Counted from the first letter of the stretch, positions 1-7,421 are shown. The stretch is 10,920 bases of DNA from Thermoplasmatota archaeon (GCA_016929175.1 JAFGJI010000253.1:1-10920); one strand, 5' to 3'. Numbers and translations are program-made. The notes: generated from the sequence alone by a model not told the origin.

Positions 1-1
1 A

Positions 2-2152
2 TCATCCTATTCTGCCCTGGATCGCTTTGGAAGGGATATCGTTGAAGAGGCACGGACCGGAAAGCTCGATCCGATAATCGGCCGGGACGACGAGATCAGA
101 AGGGTCGTCAGGATACTCTCCCGGAAGACCAAGAATAATCCAGTCCTTATCGGGGACCCTGGTGTGGGAAAGACTGCGATAGTCGAGGGTCTCGCCCAGA
201 GGATAGTGAGGGGGGATGTGCCGGAATCACTCAAGGACAGGACCATTTTCGAGCTGGATATGGGTTCCCTCGTGGCCGGGGCCAAGTTCAGGGGAGAGTT
301 CGAGGAGAGGCTCAAGGCGGTCCTGCAGGAGATAAAGAACTCCCAGGGAAGGACGATACTGTTCATCGACGAGCTTCACACGATCGTTGGAACAGGAAAG
401 GCCGAGGGTTCGCTCGATGCCGGCAACATGCTGAAACCCATGCTGGCAAGGGGTGAGCTTCATTGTATTGGGGCAACAACCGTGGACGAGTACAGGAAAT
501 ACATCGAAAAGGACGCCGCACTGGAGCGGCGCTTCCAGCCGATCCTCGTGGACGAGCCCATGGTGGAGGACACGATCTCGATCCTTCGTGGCCTCAAGGA
601 AAGGTTCGAGGTCCACCACGGTGTCAAGATAACCGACAATGCACTTGTGACAGCCGCTGTCCTTTCGGACAGGTACATCTCCGATAGGTTCCTTCCGGAC
701 AAGGCCATTGACCTCCTTGACGAGGCATGTGCAATGATCCGGACCGAGATAGATTCGAGACCGGAGGAGCTGGACCAACTGGTACGGAAGGTCATGAGGC
801 TCGAGATAGAGGAGGCGGCTTTAAAGAAGGAGAAGGACAGAAACTCCCGCAACAGGCTGAAGGCCCTGAGAAAGGAGCTGTCCGAACTGAAGGAGAGGGC
901 GGATGCCCTGTCTGCCCGATGGGATGCAGAGAAGACATCCATCCTGCGGGTCTCCACTCTCAGGAAGGAGATCGAGGGACTTAAAAAGGAGCTCGAGGAC
1001 GCCGAGCTCGAGTATGATCTCAACAAAGCGGCAGAGATCAGGCACGGAAAACTGCCAAAGCTCAAAAAGGAGCTTGCCCTGAAGGAAAGGGAGCTTTCCT
1101 CGAGACAGGGGGACGGACCCATGCTCAGAGAGGTCGTTACCGAGGAGGAGATCTCGGAGATCATCTCCAAATGGACCGGCATCCCCCTTTCCAGGCTGGT
1201 GGAGGGTGAAAGGGAGAAGATACTCAAGCTGGATGAAAAGCTCCACGAGAGGGTGGTCGGGCAGGATGAGGCGATAGGTCTGGTGACCAACGCCATCGTA
1301 AGGGCAAGGTCCGGCATAAAGGACCCCAGGAGGCCTATAGGGTCCTTCCTGTTCCTTGGCCCTACAGGTGTCGGCAAGACAGAGCTTGGTAAGGCCCTCG
1401 CAGAGGCTCTTTTCGACTCGGAGGACAATATCATAAGGGTTGACATGAGCGAGTATATGGAGAAGTTCTCGACCTCGAGATTGATAGGGGCCCCACCCGG
1501 TTACGTCGGATACGAGGAGGGGGGCCAGCTCACCGAGGCTGTCCGCAGGAAGCCTTATTCGGTGATACTGCTGGACGAGATAGAGAAGGCGCACCCGGAG
1601 GTCTTCAACATCCTGCTGCAGGTCCTGGACGACGGCAGGATAACCGACAACAAGGGCAGGGTCGTGGATTTCAAGAACACCATACTGATAATGACCTCGA
1701 ACATGGGGTCCTCCTATATGATCGAGGGTATCGATGCCGATGGAACATTCATGGCTGGAGTTGCAGGTTCGGTGATGGAGCAGCTGAAGCAGTATTTCAG
1801 GCCCGAGTTCCTCAATCGTCTTGACGAAACAATACTGTTCAAGCCGCTGATCATGGAAGATATTCTGAACATCGTTGACATTCAGATGACGGACATGAAC
1901 AGAAGGCTGAAGGACAGGAGGATACAGGTAGAGATAAGCCACGAATGCAGAGCCCATCTTGCACAGAAAGGCTTCGATCCGATATACGGGGCAAGACCAT
2001 TGAAGCGGGTGATACAGAAGGACATCGAGACCGGGCTCGGCTATCGAATGATAAAGGGTGAGATCGGTGAAGGTTCCAGGGTGCTTGTCGATTATCGCAA
2101 CGGTGAACTGACATTCAGTTCGACATCCTCTGAACCTCCGGAGATCGATTGA
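2..2152 (+). CDS. clpB: ATP-dependent disaggregase ClpB (5' end outside window)
   Basis: ClpB is a cytosolic hexameric AAA+ chaperone that threads aggregated proteins through its pore, usually together with DnaK. The reading frame is open from the first bases, so the start lies upstream; 716 residues are visible and roughly 145 (the Clp_N domain) are missing. Seen in the visible part: D1 Walker A GDPGVGKT (residues 51-58), pore loop KFRG (95-98, Phe where many ClpBs have Tyr), Walker B ILFIDE (ending 124) and the ERRFQ arginine-finger region. A Lys/Glu-rich coiled-coil M domain follows (about 259-384). D2 has Walker A GPTGVGKT (453-460), pore loop GYVG (500-503), Walker B LLDEIEK (D525, E526), arginine finger in FLNRLDE and sensor 2 GARPLKR (663-669). 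The full-length M domain separates it from ClpA and ClpC. Its last 38 bases overlap the convergent MATE gene. ClpB is patchy in archaea, so transfer from bacteria is plausible but not shown here. Confidence 0.96.
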   Translation, partial: SSYSALDRFGRDIVEEARTGKLDPIIGRDDEIRRVVRILSRKTKNNPVLIGDPGVGKTAIVEGLAQRIVRGDVPESLKDRTIFELDMGSLVAGAKFRGEFEERLKAVLQEIKNSQGRTILFIDELHTIVGTGKAEGSLDAGNMLKPMLARGELHCIGATTVDEYRKYIEKDAALERRFQPILVDEPMVEDTISILRGLKERFEVHHGVKITDNALVTAAVLSDRYISDRFLPDKAIDLLDEACAMIRTEIDSRPEELDQLVRKVMRLEIEEAALKKEKDRNSRNRLKALRKELSELKERADALSARWDAEKTSILRVSTLRKEIEGLKKELEDAELEYDLNKAAEIRHGKLPKLKKELALKERELSSRQGDGPMLREVVTEEEISEIISKWTGIPLSRLVEGEREKILKLDEKLHERVVGQDEAIGLVTNAIVRARSGIKDPRRPIGSFLFLGPTGVGKTELGKALAEALFDSEDNIIRVDMSEYMEKFSTSRLIGAPPGYVGYEEGGQLTEAVRRKPYSVILLDEIEKAHPEVFNILLQVLDDGRITDNKGRVVDFKNTILIMTSNMGSSYMIEGIDADGTFMAGVAGSVMEQLKQYFRPEFLNRLDETILFKPLIMEDILNIVDIQMTDMNRRLKDRRIQVEISHECRAHLAQKGFDPIYGARPLKRVIQKDIETGLGYRMIKGEIGEGSRVLVDYRNGELTFSSTSSEPPEID

Positions 2153-3563
2153 GGTACCGGTCGTGGAACCCCTTCCGCTTCATTTTCCTGATGTAGAGCT
2201 GCACCCACAGGAAAGCAGCCGCGGCACCGATCGTGTTACCAACCAGTATCCCTATCCAGACCCCAATCAGACCGAGGTCGAGGATGACCCCGACCAGATA
2301 TGCGAAGGCGAGTGCGAAAATGATGGTCCGAAAGAGGGTTACTATCAGGGAATTGAAGCCTTTTCCTATTGCCTGGAAAAATGCGCCGGAGAGCATACCG
2401 AAACCCGCTGTAAAGCTCATGATGACGAACATTCTCAGGAAGATCACCAGATCCGGTCGTATATCGGCGGTGCTCTCGGCCCATGTGAAAATATATGCGA
2501 TGTAGGGGGCAAAGATGAATATCGGTATGGAGATTATCATCTCGAAGATCAACCCGTAGCGAATGGAATGATAGAGGGCCAGTTTCATTTTTTTGAGGGA
2601 CATCATACCGTATGCTGCTCCTGCGACCGGAACCAGTGCGCTTGCTATCCCCATCAATGGCAGGATCGATACCATGTTGACCCGCCAACCCGTCTGGAAG
2701 ATGGCCACCCCATCGATCCCGCCCACGGAGGCCACGATCACCATCAGAAAGAACATCTGTGTGGCCATGGACATCTGCTGCAGGGAGGCAGGAAGACCCA
2801 CCCTCATGATGTCCTTGATTATCATCCATTTGAACCTGAAATTCTTGAGATCGAAGCTGACATAGGTGTTCTTGCTCAGGAAGAGCCAGTAAAAGAGCAG
2901 CAGTGCGGTAACGAGAAATGAGACCATCGTTGCCCAGGCAGCTCCGGGCACACCCATGTCAAAGGTGTATATGAATATCGGATCGAGTACTATGTTCAGG
3001 ACCGACCCCAGTATCATCGCATACATCGCCCTTTTCGTGTCTCCCTCCGCTCTCAGAATGGCGTTGGCATTGTTTGCAAAGAAGATTATGACGGATCCCC
3101 CCACGATCACCCTTCCGTAACCAACGGCCATCTGTGTCGCATCCCCGGCTCCCATTATATCGAACACCCATGGAAGAAGCAGAAGAACCGGAACCGTGAA
3201 CAGCAAAGAAAGGATCAACATCATTATGATCACATGTTCTGCAACGTTATCCGCACCTTTCTTGTCTCTGGCACCTATCCTCCGTGAGATCGCCGCTCCT
3301 CCGCCTATCCCCAGTCCGGCACCGAGCGCCATTATCATCAGGAAGAATGGAAAGAAGAAACCCACCGCTGCCAGTGCTTCCGTTCCGAGGCCCGACACCC
3401 AGATGGTATCGGCAAGGTTGTAGATCGTCTGAACGCTCATGGCAACGATCATGGGGATCGAAAGCTTCAAGATGGCCTTTTGGGTGTTTCCCAGAAGCGT
3501 CTTAACCCCCTTCGTGGTCTCCTTGGACCCATCTTTGCTGCCATCGAGTGCCTTGGTACTCAT
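2115..3563 (-). CDS. MATE-family multidrug efflux transporter
   Basis: This 482-residue membrane protein belongs to the MATE (multi-antimicrobial extrusion) family, which exports drugs or toxic metabolites in exchange for Na+ or H+. About twelve hydrophobic segments are visible in two homologous halves, one starting near residue 30 and the other near 250 (VGLPASLQQMS). Family hallmarks include the first-helix stretch NLADTIWVSGLG (49-60) and the loop-helix signature RAEGDTKRA followed by LNIVLDPIFIY (171-199). A hydrophilic N-terminal tail of about 25 residues and a basic C-terminus (RKMKRKGFHDR) suggest both ends are cytoplasmic. The ATG overlaps the marR stop codon (ATGA) and is preceded by GGAG with 8 bases of spacing, so the two genes are probably co-transcribed and translationally coupled. 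The substrate cannot be read from the sequence. The 3' end runs 38 bases into clpB on the opposite strand. Confidence 0.93.
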   Translation of the reverse strand: MSTKALDGSKDGSKETTKGVKTLLGNTQKAILKLSIPMIVAMSVQTIYNLADTIWVSGLGTEALAAVGFFFPFFLMIMALGAGLGIGGGAAISRRIGARDKKGADNVAEHVIIMMLILSLLFTVPVLLLLPWVFDIMGAGDATQMAVGYGRVIVGGSVIIFFANNANAILRAEGDTKRAMYAMILGSVLNIVLDPIFIYTFDMGVPGAAWATMVSFLVTALLLFYWLFLSKNTYVSFDLKNFRFKWMIIKDIMRVGLPASLQQMSMATQMFFLMVIVASVGGIDGVAIFQTGWRVNMVSILPLMGIASALVPVAGAAYGMMSLKKMKLALYHSIRYGLIFEMIISIPIFIFAPYIAYIFTWAESTADIRPDLVIFLRMFVIMSFTAGFGMLSGAFFQAIGKGFNSLIVTLFRTIIFALAFAYLVGVILDLGLIGVWIGILVGNTIGAAAAFLWVQLYIRKMKRKGFHDRYLNRSPEVQRMSN

Positions 3564-4033
3564 TGCTCACACTCCGGTTTTTCTTCTCTGTGTTGAAGAC
3601 GCTCCTCTATCCTTGAAAGGTAGTCGAGGAAGAGCTTCTTCTCGGCCGCATTGAAATCCCCGAGCACGAACGCCACCCAGTCTTCCCGGACCCGGGCCAG
3701 GAGCGGTTTCAGATCGAGGGCTTTCCGTGTCAAGAAGACCTTGAAGGCCCTCCGGTCTTCAGTGCTCTGCTCCCTTTTGACATATCCCAGGGTCTCGAGC
3801 TTGGATATCGCCCTTGTCGTCGTGGCCTTGTCCACGAGCATGTGATCCGTGATCTCGCTCTCGGTGAGCCCGTCCTGGCTGTACAGATAGAAAAGGAAAC
3901 CGTAGGTCGGACCTCCGATGCCGTACGATTCAAGCTTATCGGACATGTATCTCCTGGTATGTTTGTTGATGTGGGCAAGCAATCGGCCGATCGAATGAGG
4001 ACCGCACTCGCCGTTGGACTTTCCCGTGGACAT
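3560..4033 (-). CDS. MarR-family transcriptional regulator
   Basis: This 157-residue winged-helix protein is of the MarR family, dimeric regulators that usually repress efflux or stress genes until a small ligand binds. The order is as expected: an N-terminal dimerisation helix (about 14-35), the HTH LTESEITDHMLVDKATTTRA (56-75), a recognition helix continuing to LGYVKRE, the wing with the diagnostic DRR (93-95) and the following VFLT strand, then C-terminal dimerisation helices ending in a charged tail. The start at 4033 is supported by a TATA-like element about 25 bases upstream and the absence of any Shine-Dalgarno, suggesting a leaderless or nearly leaderless message. It is first in a two-gene operon with the MATE transporter, with a 4-base stop/start overlap, so it probably controls its own operon. 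A palindrome abutting the TATA box is the obvious candidate operator. The ligand is unknown. Confidence 0.93.
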   Translation of the reverse strand: MSTGKSNGECGPHSIGRLLAHINKHTRRYMSDKLESYGIGGPTYGFLFYLYSQDGLTESEITDHMLVDKATTTRAISKLETLGYVKREQSTEDRRAFKVFLTRKALDLKPLLARVREDWVAFVLGDFNAAEKKLFLDYLSRIEERLQHREEKPECEQ

Positions 4034-4053
4034 GAGGGGGGTGAGGGTAAAAT

Positions 4054-4063
4054 GATATAAATA
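4054..4063 (-). promoter_or_regulatory. TATA-like promoter element of marR-MATE operon
   Basis: On the minus strand this reads TATTTATATC, a good archaeal TATA-like box. Its centre is about 25 bases from the marR ATG at 4033, so transcription is predicted to start at or next to the start codon. The bases just before the ATG are C-rich and have no Shine-Dalgarno, which fits a leaderless transcript. Confidence 0.6.
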
Positions 4064-4080
4064 GTTGCGGGCGCAACCAT
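4061..4080. promoter_or_regulatory. Palindromic candidate MarR operator
   Basis: The core is a perfect inverted repeat, gttgcg-gg-cgcaac (4064-4077). It extends to 20 bases with two further pairings and one mismatch per arm (ata...cat). It lies directly upstream of, and touches, the marR TATA box on the minus strand, where the BRE would be. A dimer bound here would block TBP/TFB. That it is the MarR site is inference from position and symmetry. Confidence 0.6.
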
Positions 4081-4100
4081 GTCTCTCTTACGTAACACCC

Positions 4101-4114
4101 CCAAAGTATTTTAA
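4101..4114 (+). promoter_or_regulatory. BRE/TATA promoter of the SRPBCC gene
   Basis: The sequence ccaaag followed by tattttaa matches the archaeal BRE plus TATA layout. Transcription is predicted to start near 4137, leaving a leader of about 30 bases. That leader contains a G-rich stretch (4153-4157) that could act as a Shine-Dalgarno about 10 bases before the ATG at 4168. The promoter faces away from marR. Confidence 0.6.
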
Positions 4115-4167
4115 AAATGGAGACTATTGCCCGGACGTAATTCTGTTCCTGTGGGGGTGCCATTGAA

Positions 4168-4623
4168 ATGGGGGCCATCGGCAAGGAGGAGAATCTCGAA
4201 GAGGTTCTCGCACCGGTATCGGATGTTTTCTCCGTTCTCACGGATATCAATCTTGCTCATAGCTGGGGTCAGACCCCGATAGGGTCAATGAGGTTTCCGC
4301 AGGATGTCAGGATGAAGATCGGCCAGACGGTCATATTGTCCCCCAAAGGCATGAAGGAGGAATGCCAGTTCAAGATCAAGGTCATTCATTTCGAGGGGTT
4401 CATCGAGATGGACGTCATCGAGGGGCCGCTCTTCGGAACATTGAGGTTCAACGTAGAACCGCGCCCTTACGGAACCCTTCTATCCGCCGTCCTGGATTAC
4501 CGGATAGAGAGAATGGGTTTCAACCTGAAATGGAAGGTCTCCGAGAGGAAGAAGTATCACTCGATGATGTCATCGATACTTTCCAATGTGAAGAACTTTT
4601 CCGAGATGAAGGCAGGCATGTGA
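4168..4623 (+). CDS. SRPBCC-fold (START/Bet v1-like) small protein
   Basis: This is a 151-residue soluble protein with no signal peptide or membrane segment. Its size and pattern fit the SRPBCC helix-grip fold: a start helix (about 8-24, APVSDVFSVLTDINLAHSW, the usual helix plus Trp), a run of alternating beta strands (about 45-125) and a long C-terminal helix (about 128-148, KYHSMMSSILSNVKNFSEM). Family members bind hydrophobic ligands or act as cyclases or dehydratases, but no catalytic residues can be singled out, so the function is unknown. The start is the only in-frame ATG near the promoter and is preceded by a G-rich possible Shine-Dalgarno. It is monocistronic, divergent from marR and convergent with the phosphohexomutase, 8 bases away. 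Because it shares the marR intergenic region, co-regulation by MarR is possible but not shown. Confidence 0.7.
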   Translation: MGAIGKEENLEEVLAPVSDVFSVLTDINLAHSWGQTPIGSMRFPQDVRMKIGQTVILSPKGMKEECQFKIKVIHFEGFIEMDVIEGPLFGTLRFNVEPRPYGTLLSAVLDYRIERMGFNLKWKVSERKKYHSMMSSILSNVKNFSEMKAGM

Positions 4624-4631
4624 ACCTCCCC

Positions 4632-6008
4632 TCAGGCCGGCATGGAAGCAATCTTGTTCTTTAGCAGTTCCTCGAACTCCGATATCAGTCTCTGCAGTTC
4701 CTCTTCACCCCTTGCCTCGGCGGTGATCCGTATCATGGGGGAGGTGTTCGAACAGCGTATGAGCACCCACCCTTTATCGGTATCCACCCTTATGCCGTCC
4801 TGCTCGTTGATCCGGTCGAACCTTTTACGAAGGTCCAGCCTCAGAGATCCGATCACATCGAACTTGATATCGTCCGGACATGGGAATGCTTTCGACAGGC
4901 TCGGATACTGGGGGATCTCGTCCGCAAGGTCGGAAAGCCTTCTTCCATCAAGAGATAGGATCCTGAGCAGCTCGAGTGGGGCGACTATAGCATCATCGAA
5001 CAGCACATGTTCCGGGACTATCAGATGACCGGACCTTTCCACACCGAAGATCGCTTTCGTTCTCTTTGCCTCAAGTGTCAGGAAGGTATGGCCGACCTTG
5101 ATCCGCTTCACTTCCGCGCCCATCGGGGTCAGGACATCCTCTATGGCCATGGATGATTCCACGTTGGCCAGGACAACCCCCCCTCCCTTCCTTTTTACCA
5201 GGTCACTCGAGATGATGATCCCGAGCCTATCCGTCGTCATGAACCTGCCTTTATCATCGACGACAACGGCCCGGTCCCCGTCACCGTCGAAGGCGATCCC
5301 GAATTCCAGGCCTCCCTTCATGACGGCATCCCTGAGCTCCCCGAGGTTCTCGGGTCTGGGTTCTGACGGTCTGTTGCGAAACATAGGGTCCACATCACAA
5401 TTGATGAGTTCCACCTCAGCGCCGGATGCGGTGAGGACGAACGGGGCCGAAAGGCACATGGCCCCACCTCCGCAGTCAATTGCGATCCCGAACCTCCTGT
5501 TCTTCAAGCAGGGACCGTAACTCTCCTTCCAGAACGAAACATATTCCTCGAGGTAGCTTTTCTCGGCATACGTTCCGGTATCCTTCCAGTCTGCGGTGAA
5601 AAAGTCCTTTTTCAGAACGATGTCCCTCACTGCCTCTATATGCTCGGAGGGAAAACCCACACCGTCCCCGAAGTAGATCTTCAAACCGTTCCATTCGGGC
5701 TCCAGATGAGAGGCTGTAATATAACAGGATACATCGAGACCTTCCTTCCAGCCGGCGAACATGGCCACGCCGAAGCCGCACTTTCCGGCGGAAATGACAT
5801 CCATTCCGCATGAGAGGAGCCCAGCGGCAAGGGCTCCATGGAATGTCTCCGAGGTCGCTCTCACATCGTAACCGATGGAGATCCTCCCCATTCCAAGGTC
5901 CCTTTTCATGAGGGTTCCAAGCCCCCTTCCGATATCCAGGCATGTCTGGACATCGAGGTCCCGGTTCCATATCCCTCTAATATCGTAAGCCCTGAATATC
6001 TGCTCCAT
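4632..6008 (-). CDS. Phosphohexomutase (phosphomannomutase/phosphoglucomutase)
   Basis: This 458-residue protein belongs to the alpha-D-phosphohexomutase family, cytosolic enzymes that move phosphate between C1 and C6 of mannose or glucose phosphates and feed sugar-nucleotide and glycan synthesis. All four family loops are visible: the N-terminal FRAYDIRGIW, the phosphoserine loop TASH (Ser100), the Mg2+ loop DGDGDR (241-246), the sugar-binding loop GVERSGH (322-328) and the C-terminal phosphate-binding loop RCSNTSP (418-424). Length is normal for the archaeal and bacterial PMM/PGM branch. Oddities: Leu follows the catalytic TASH where Asn is usual (TASHN), and GVE replaces the common GGE. 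Substrate preference (mannose, glucose or glucosamine phosphate) cannot be decided; GVERSGH contains the E-x-SGH seen in PMM/PGM enzymes. The start at ATG 6008 fits a TATA-like element about 34 bases upstream. It is divergent from the HPS fusion, which also handles hexose phosphates. Confidence 0.93.
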   Translation of the reverse strand: MEQIFRAYDIRGIWNRDLDVQTCLDIGRGLGTLMKRDLGMGRISIGYDVRATSETFHGALAAGLLSCGMDVISAGKCGFGVAMFAGWKEGLDVSCYITASHLEPEWNGLKIYFGDGVGFPSEHIEAVRDIVLKKDFFTADWKDTGTYAEKSYLEEYVSFWKESYGPCLKNRRFGIAIDCGGGAMCLSAPFVLTASGAEVELINCDVDPMFRNRPSEPRPENLGELRDAVMKGGLEFGIAFDGDGDRAVVVDDKGRFMTTDRLGIIISSDLVKRKGGGVVLANVESSMAIEDVLTPMGAEVKRIKVGHTFLTLEAKRTKAIFGVERSGHLIVPEHVLFDDAIVAPLELLRILSLDGRRLSDLADEIPQYPSLSKAFPCPDDIKFDVIGSLRLDLRKRFDRINEQDGIRVDTDKGWVLIRCSNTSPMIRITAEARGEEELQRLISEFEELLKNKIASMPA

Positions 6009-6037
6009 TCTATTCCAACCAGGGGACCATGATATCC

Positions 6038-6046
6038 AGATATTTC
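6038..6046 (-). promoter_or_regulatory. Possible TATA element of the phosphohexomutase gene
   Basis: On the minus strand this reads GAAATATCT, preceded by a purine-rich BRE-like stretch. Transcription would start near 6016, leaving a leader of about 8 bases without a clear Shine-Dalgarno. The match is modest. Confidence 0.35.
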
Positions 6047-6072
6047 ATAGCTTTGGTCGCTTTGGAGGCCTG

Positions 6073-6083
6073 CCCTGACAGGG
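6073..6083. repeat. Short inverted repeat upstream of the HPS fusion
   Basis: The sequence ccctg-a-caggg is a perfect 5-base inverted repeat with a 1-base centre. It lies in the 110-base divergent region, just upstream of the AT-rich promoter for the gene at 6119. It could be a regulator site; arms this short may also occur by chance. Confidence 0.3.
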
Positions 6084-6088
6084 ATGAT

Positions 6089-6100
6089 TTGAAATAGATA
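6089..6100 (+). promoter_or_regulatory. Possible BRE/TATA of the HPS-RraA gene
   Basis: The AT-rich stretch ttgaaatagata is centred about 25 bases before the ATG at 6119, where a TATA box for a leaderless message would be. No Shine-Dalgarno is visible before that ATG. It is a weak match to the TATA consensus and is supported mainly by spacing. Confidence 0.4.
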
Positions 6101-6118
6101 GTCCCATTATTTCGACCC

Positions 6119-7420
6119 ATGACAGACAATTATCCGGTCCTTCAGGTTGCCCTTGACCTCATTCAGCTCAAGAGGGCGGTCCAGATCGCCCGTGAGGCGT
6201 TCGAAGGGGGTGCTGACTGGCTTGAGGCAGGTACTCCATTGATAAAGAGCGAAGGAATGGACGCGGTCCGGAAGCTTCGTGACGAATTCCCGGGAAAGGA
6301 GATAGTGGCCGACCTGAAGACCATGGACACCGGAGGTTTCGAGACGGAGCTTGCAGCCAGGTCCGGGGCCACCATCAACACGATCATGGGCGTTGCCGAC
6401 GACGGCACCATCATGGAGGCCGTGAGGTCCGGGAGAAAATACGGGTGCAGAATAATGGTAGACCTGTTGGGGGTCGATGACAAAAAAAAGAGAGTTAAGG
6501 AACTGGAGGGGATGGGAGTGGACCTTCTCTGCATGCATGTTTCCATAGACGACCAGATGATGGGCAGGAAGTTCACGGGAGAGCTGAAGGAACTTGCACA
6601 GGCTACAAACCTACCCATCGCGGTGGCCGGTGGAATAACTTCAGAAACGGTATCTGCGTTCATAGAAGCTGGAGCATCCGTGATCATTGTTGGGGGGGCC
6701 ATCACAAAAAGTGCCAAGGTGACCGATGCAACGAAGGAGATCAGGAAAGCAATATCGACCTTGAGGTCCGTTCCGTCGATGTTCTACCACAGGTACTCGG
6801 ATGAAGAGGGCATAAGAAAAGCTTTGATGGAAGTATCGTCCCCCAACGTGGCGGATGCGATGCATAAAAAAGGGGCAATGGTAGGTATCAGACCGATAAA
6901 GCCGGGATTGAAATGCGTTGGCCCGGCCTTCACCTGCCGGACCATAGACGGTGACTGGGCGAAAACGGTGGAGGCCATTGAAAAAGCGAGACCGGGAGAC
7001 GTTCTTATTTTGGACGCGGGTTCAAGACATGTCTCACCCTGGGGTGAGCTGGCCACCTGGTCCTGCAGGATGAGGGGTATCTCCGGCGTCGTACTCGACG
7101 GGGCCGCCAGGGACGTTGATGATATAATGAAGATGGACTTTCCCGTATTCTCAAGGAGCATCGCCCCGAATGCCGGGGAGCCCAAGGGTTTCGGCGAACT
7201 TCAGGTCGAGATCGAATGCGGCGGTCTCTCGGTGAGACCCGGGGACTGGGTGATCGCCGATGATTCCGGCGTGGTGGTGATACCCAGAGAAAGGGCAGTG
7301 GAGATTGCTAACAGGGCCCTGGATGTCAAGGAGAGAGAGAACAGGATCAGGGAGGAGATCCAGAGAGGCTCCACCCTATCGGAGGTCCTGGAGCTGGAGA
7401 AATGGGAGAAGAACCAGTAG
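6119..7420 (+). CDS. Fused 3-hexulose-6-phosphate synthase / RraA-like domain protein
   Basis: This is a 433-residue two-domain cytosolic protein. Residues 1-215 form a 3-hexulose-6-phosphate synthase TIM barrel of the OMP decarboxylase superfamily: QVALDL (9-14), the WLEAGTPLIKSEG stretch (34-46), the catalytic DLKTMD (65-70), H140 and the phosphate-binding VAGGI and IIVGGAI loops (169-195). In archaea HPS often runs in reverse, making ribulose 5-phosphate and formaldehyde from hexulose 6-phosphate to supply pentoses. Residues about 235-415 form an RraA-like / class II aldolase-like domain: SPNVADAM (241-248), the GELAT loop (309-313), VVLDGAARD (324-332) and DDSGVVVIP (381-389). The Arg-Asp pair (331-332) matches the substrate and metal residues of HMG/CHA aldolases in this family, so an enzyme is more likely than an RNase inhibitor. 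Archaeal HPS-RraA fusions are, as I recall, annotated in databases, but the role of the second domain is unsettled. No phosphohexulose isomerase (PHI) gene lies nearby. It ends 1 base before mfnA. Confidence 0.9.
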   Translation: MTDNYPVLQVALDLIQLKRAVQIAREAFEGGADWLEAGTPLIKSEGMDAVRKLRDEFPGKEIVADLKTMDTGGFETELAARSGATINTIMGVADDGTIMEAVRSGRKYGCRIMVDLLGVDDKKKRVKELEGMGVDLLCMHVSIDDQMMGRKFTGELKELAQATNLPIAVAGGITSETVSAFIEAGASVIIVGGAITKSAKVTDATKEIRKAISTLRSVPSMFYHRYSDEEGIRKALMEVSSPNVADAMHKKGAMVGIRPIKPGLKCVGPAFTCRTIDGDWAKTVEAIEKARPGDVLILDAGSRHVSPWGELATWSCRMRGISGVVLDGAARDVDDIMKMDFPVFSRSIAPNAGEPKGFGELQVEIECGGLSVRPGDWVIADDSGVVVIPRERAVEIANRALDVKERENRIREEIQRGSTLSEVLELEKWEKNQ

Positions 7421-7421
7421 C

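Noticed and set aside
164..166. GTG as a possible start of ClpB
   Set aside because: It codes for the Val inside the D1 Walker A motif, and the frame is open and clearly ClpB-like back to base 2, so the gene starts upstream of the window.
460..1957. Long minus-strand open frames opposite clpB (460-1446 and 821-1957)
   Set aside because: They are antisense to a clearly conserved gene, Ser/Leu-rich or low in recognisable motifs, and overlap each other. They reflect codon bias of clpB.
2588..2594. Seven-T tract as a terminator for clpB
   Set aside because: It is over 430 bases past the clpB stop, inside the MATE gene, and can be explained by Lys codons on the other strand.
2163..2921. Plus-strand open frame of 252 codons opposite the MATE gene
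   Set aside because: Its product is rich in His, Asp and Cys with no domain pattern, as expected for the complement of membrane-protein codons.
6482..6490. Run of A bases in the HPS domain as a possible frameshift site
   Set aside because: The frame stays intact through the run, reading DDKKKR, and the protein matches HPS on both sides.
6800..7420. Separate RraA gene or PHI gene downstream of HPS
   Set aside because: The frame runs unbroken from the HPS domain into the RraA-like domain, and no SIS-domain (PHI) pattern is present.
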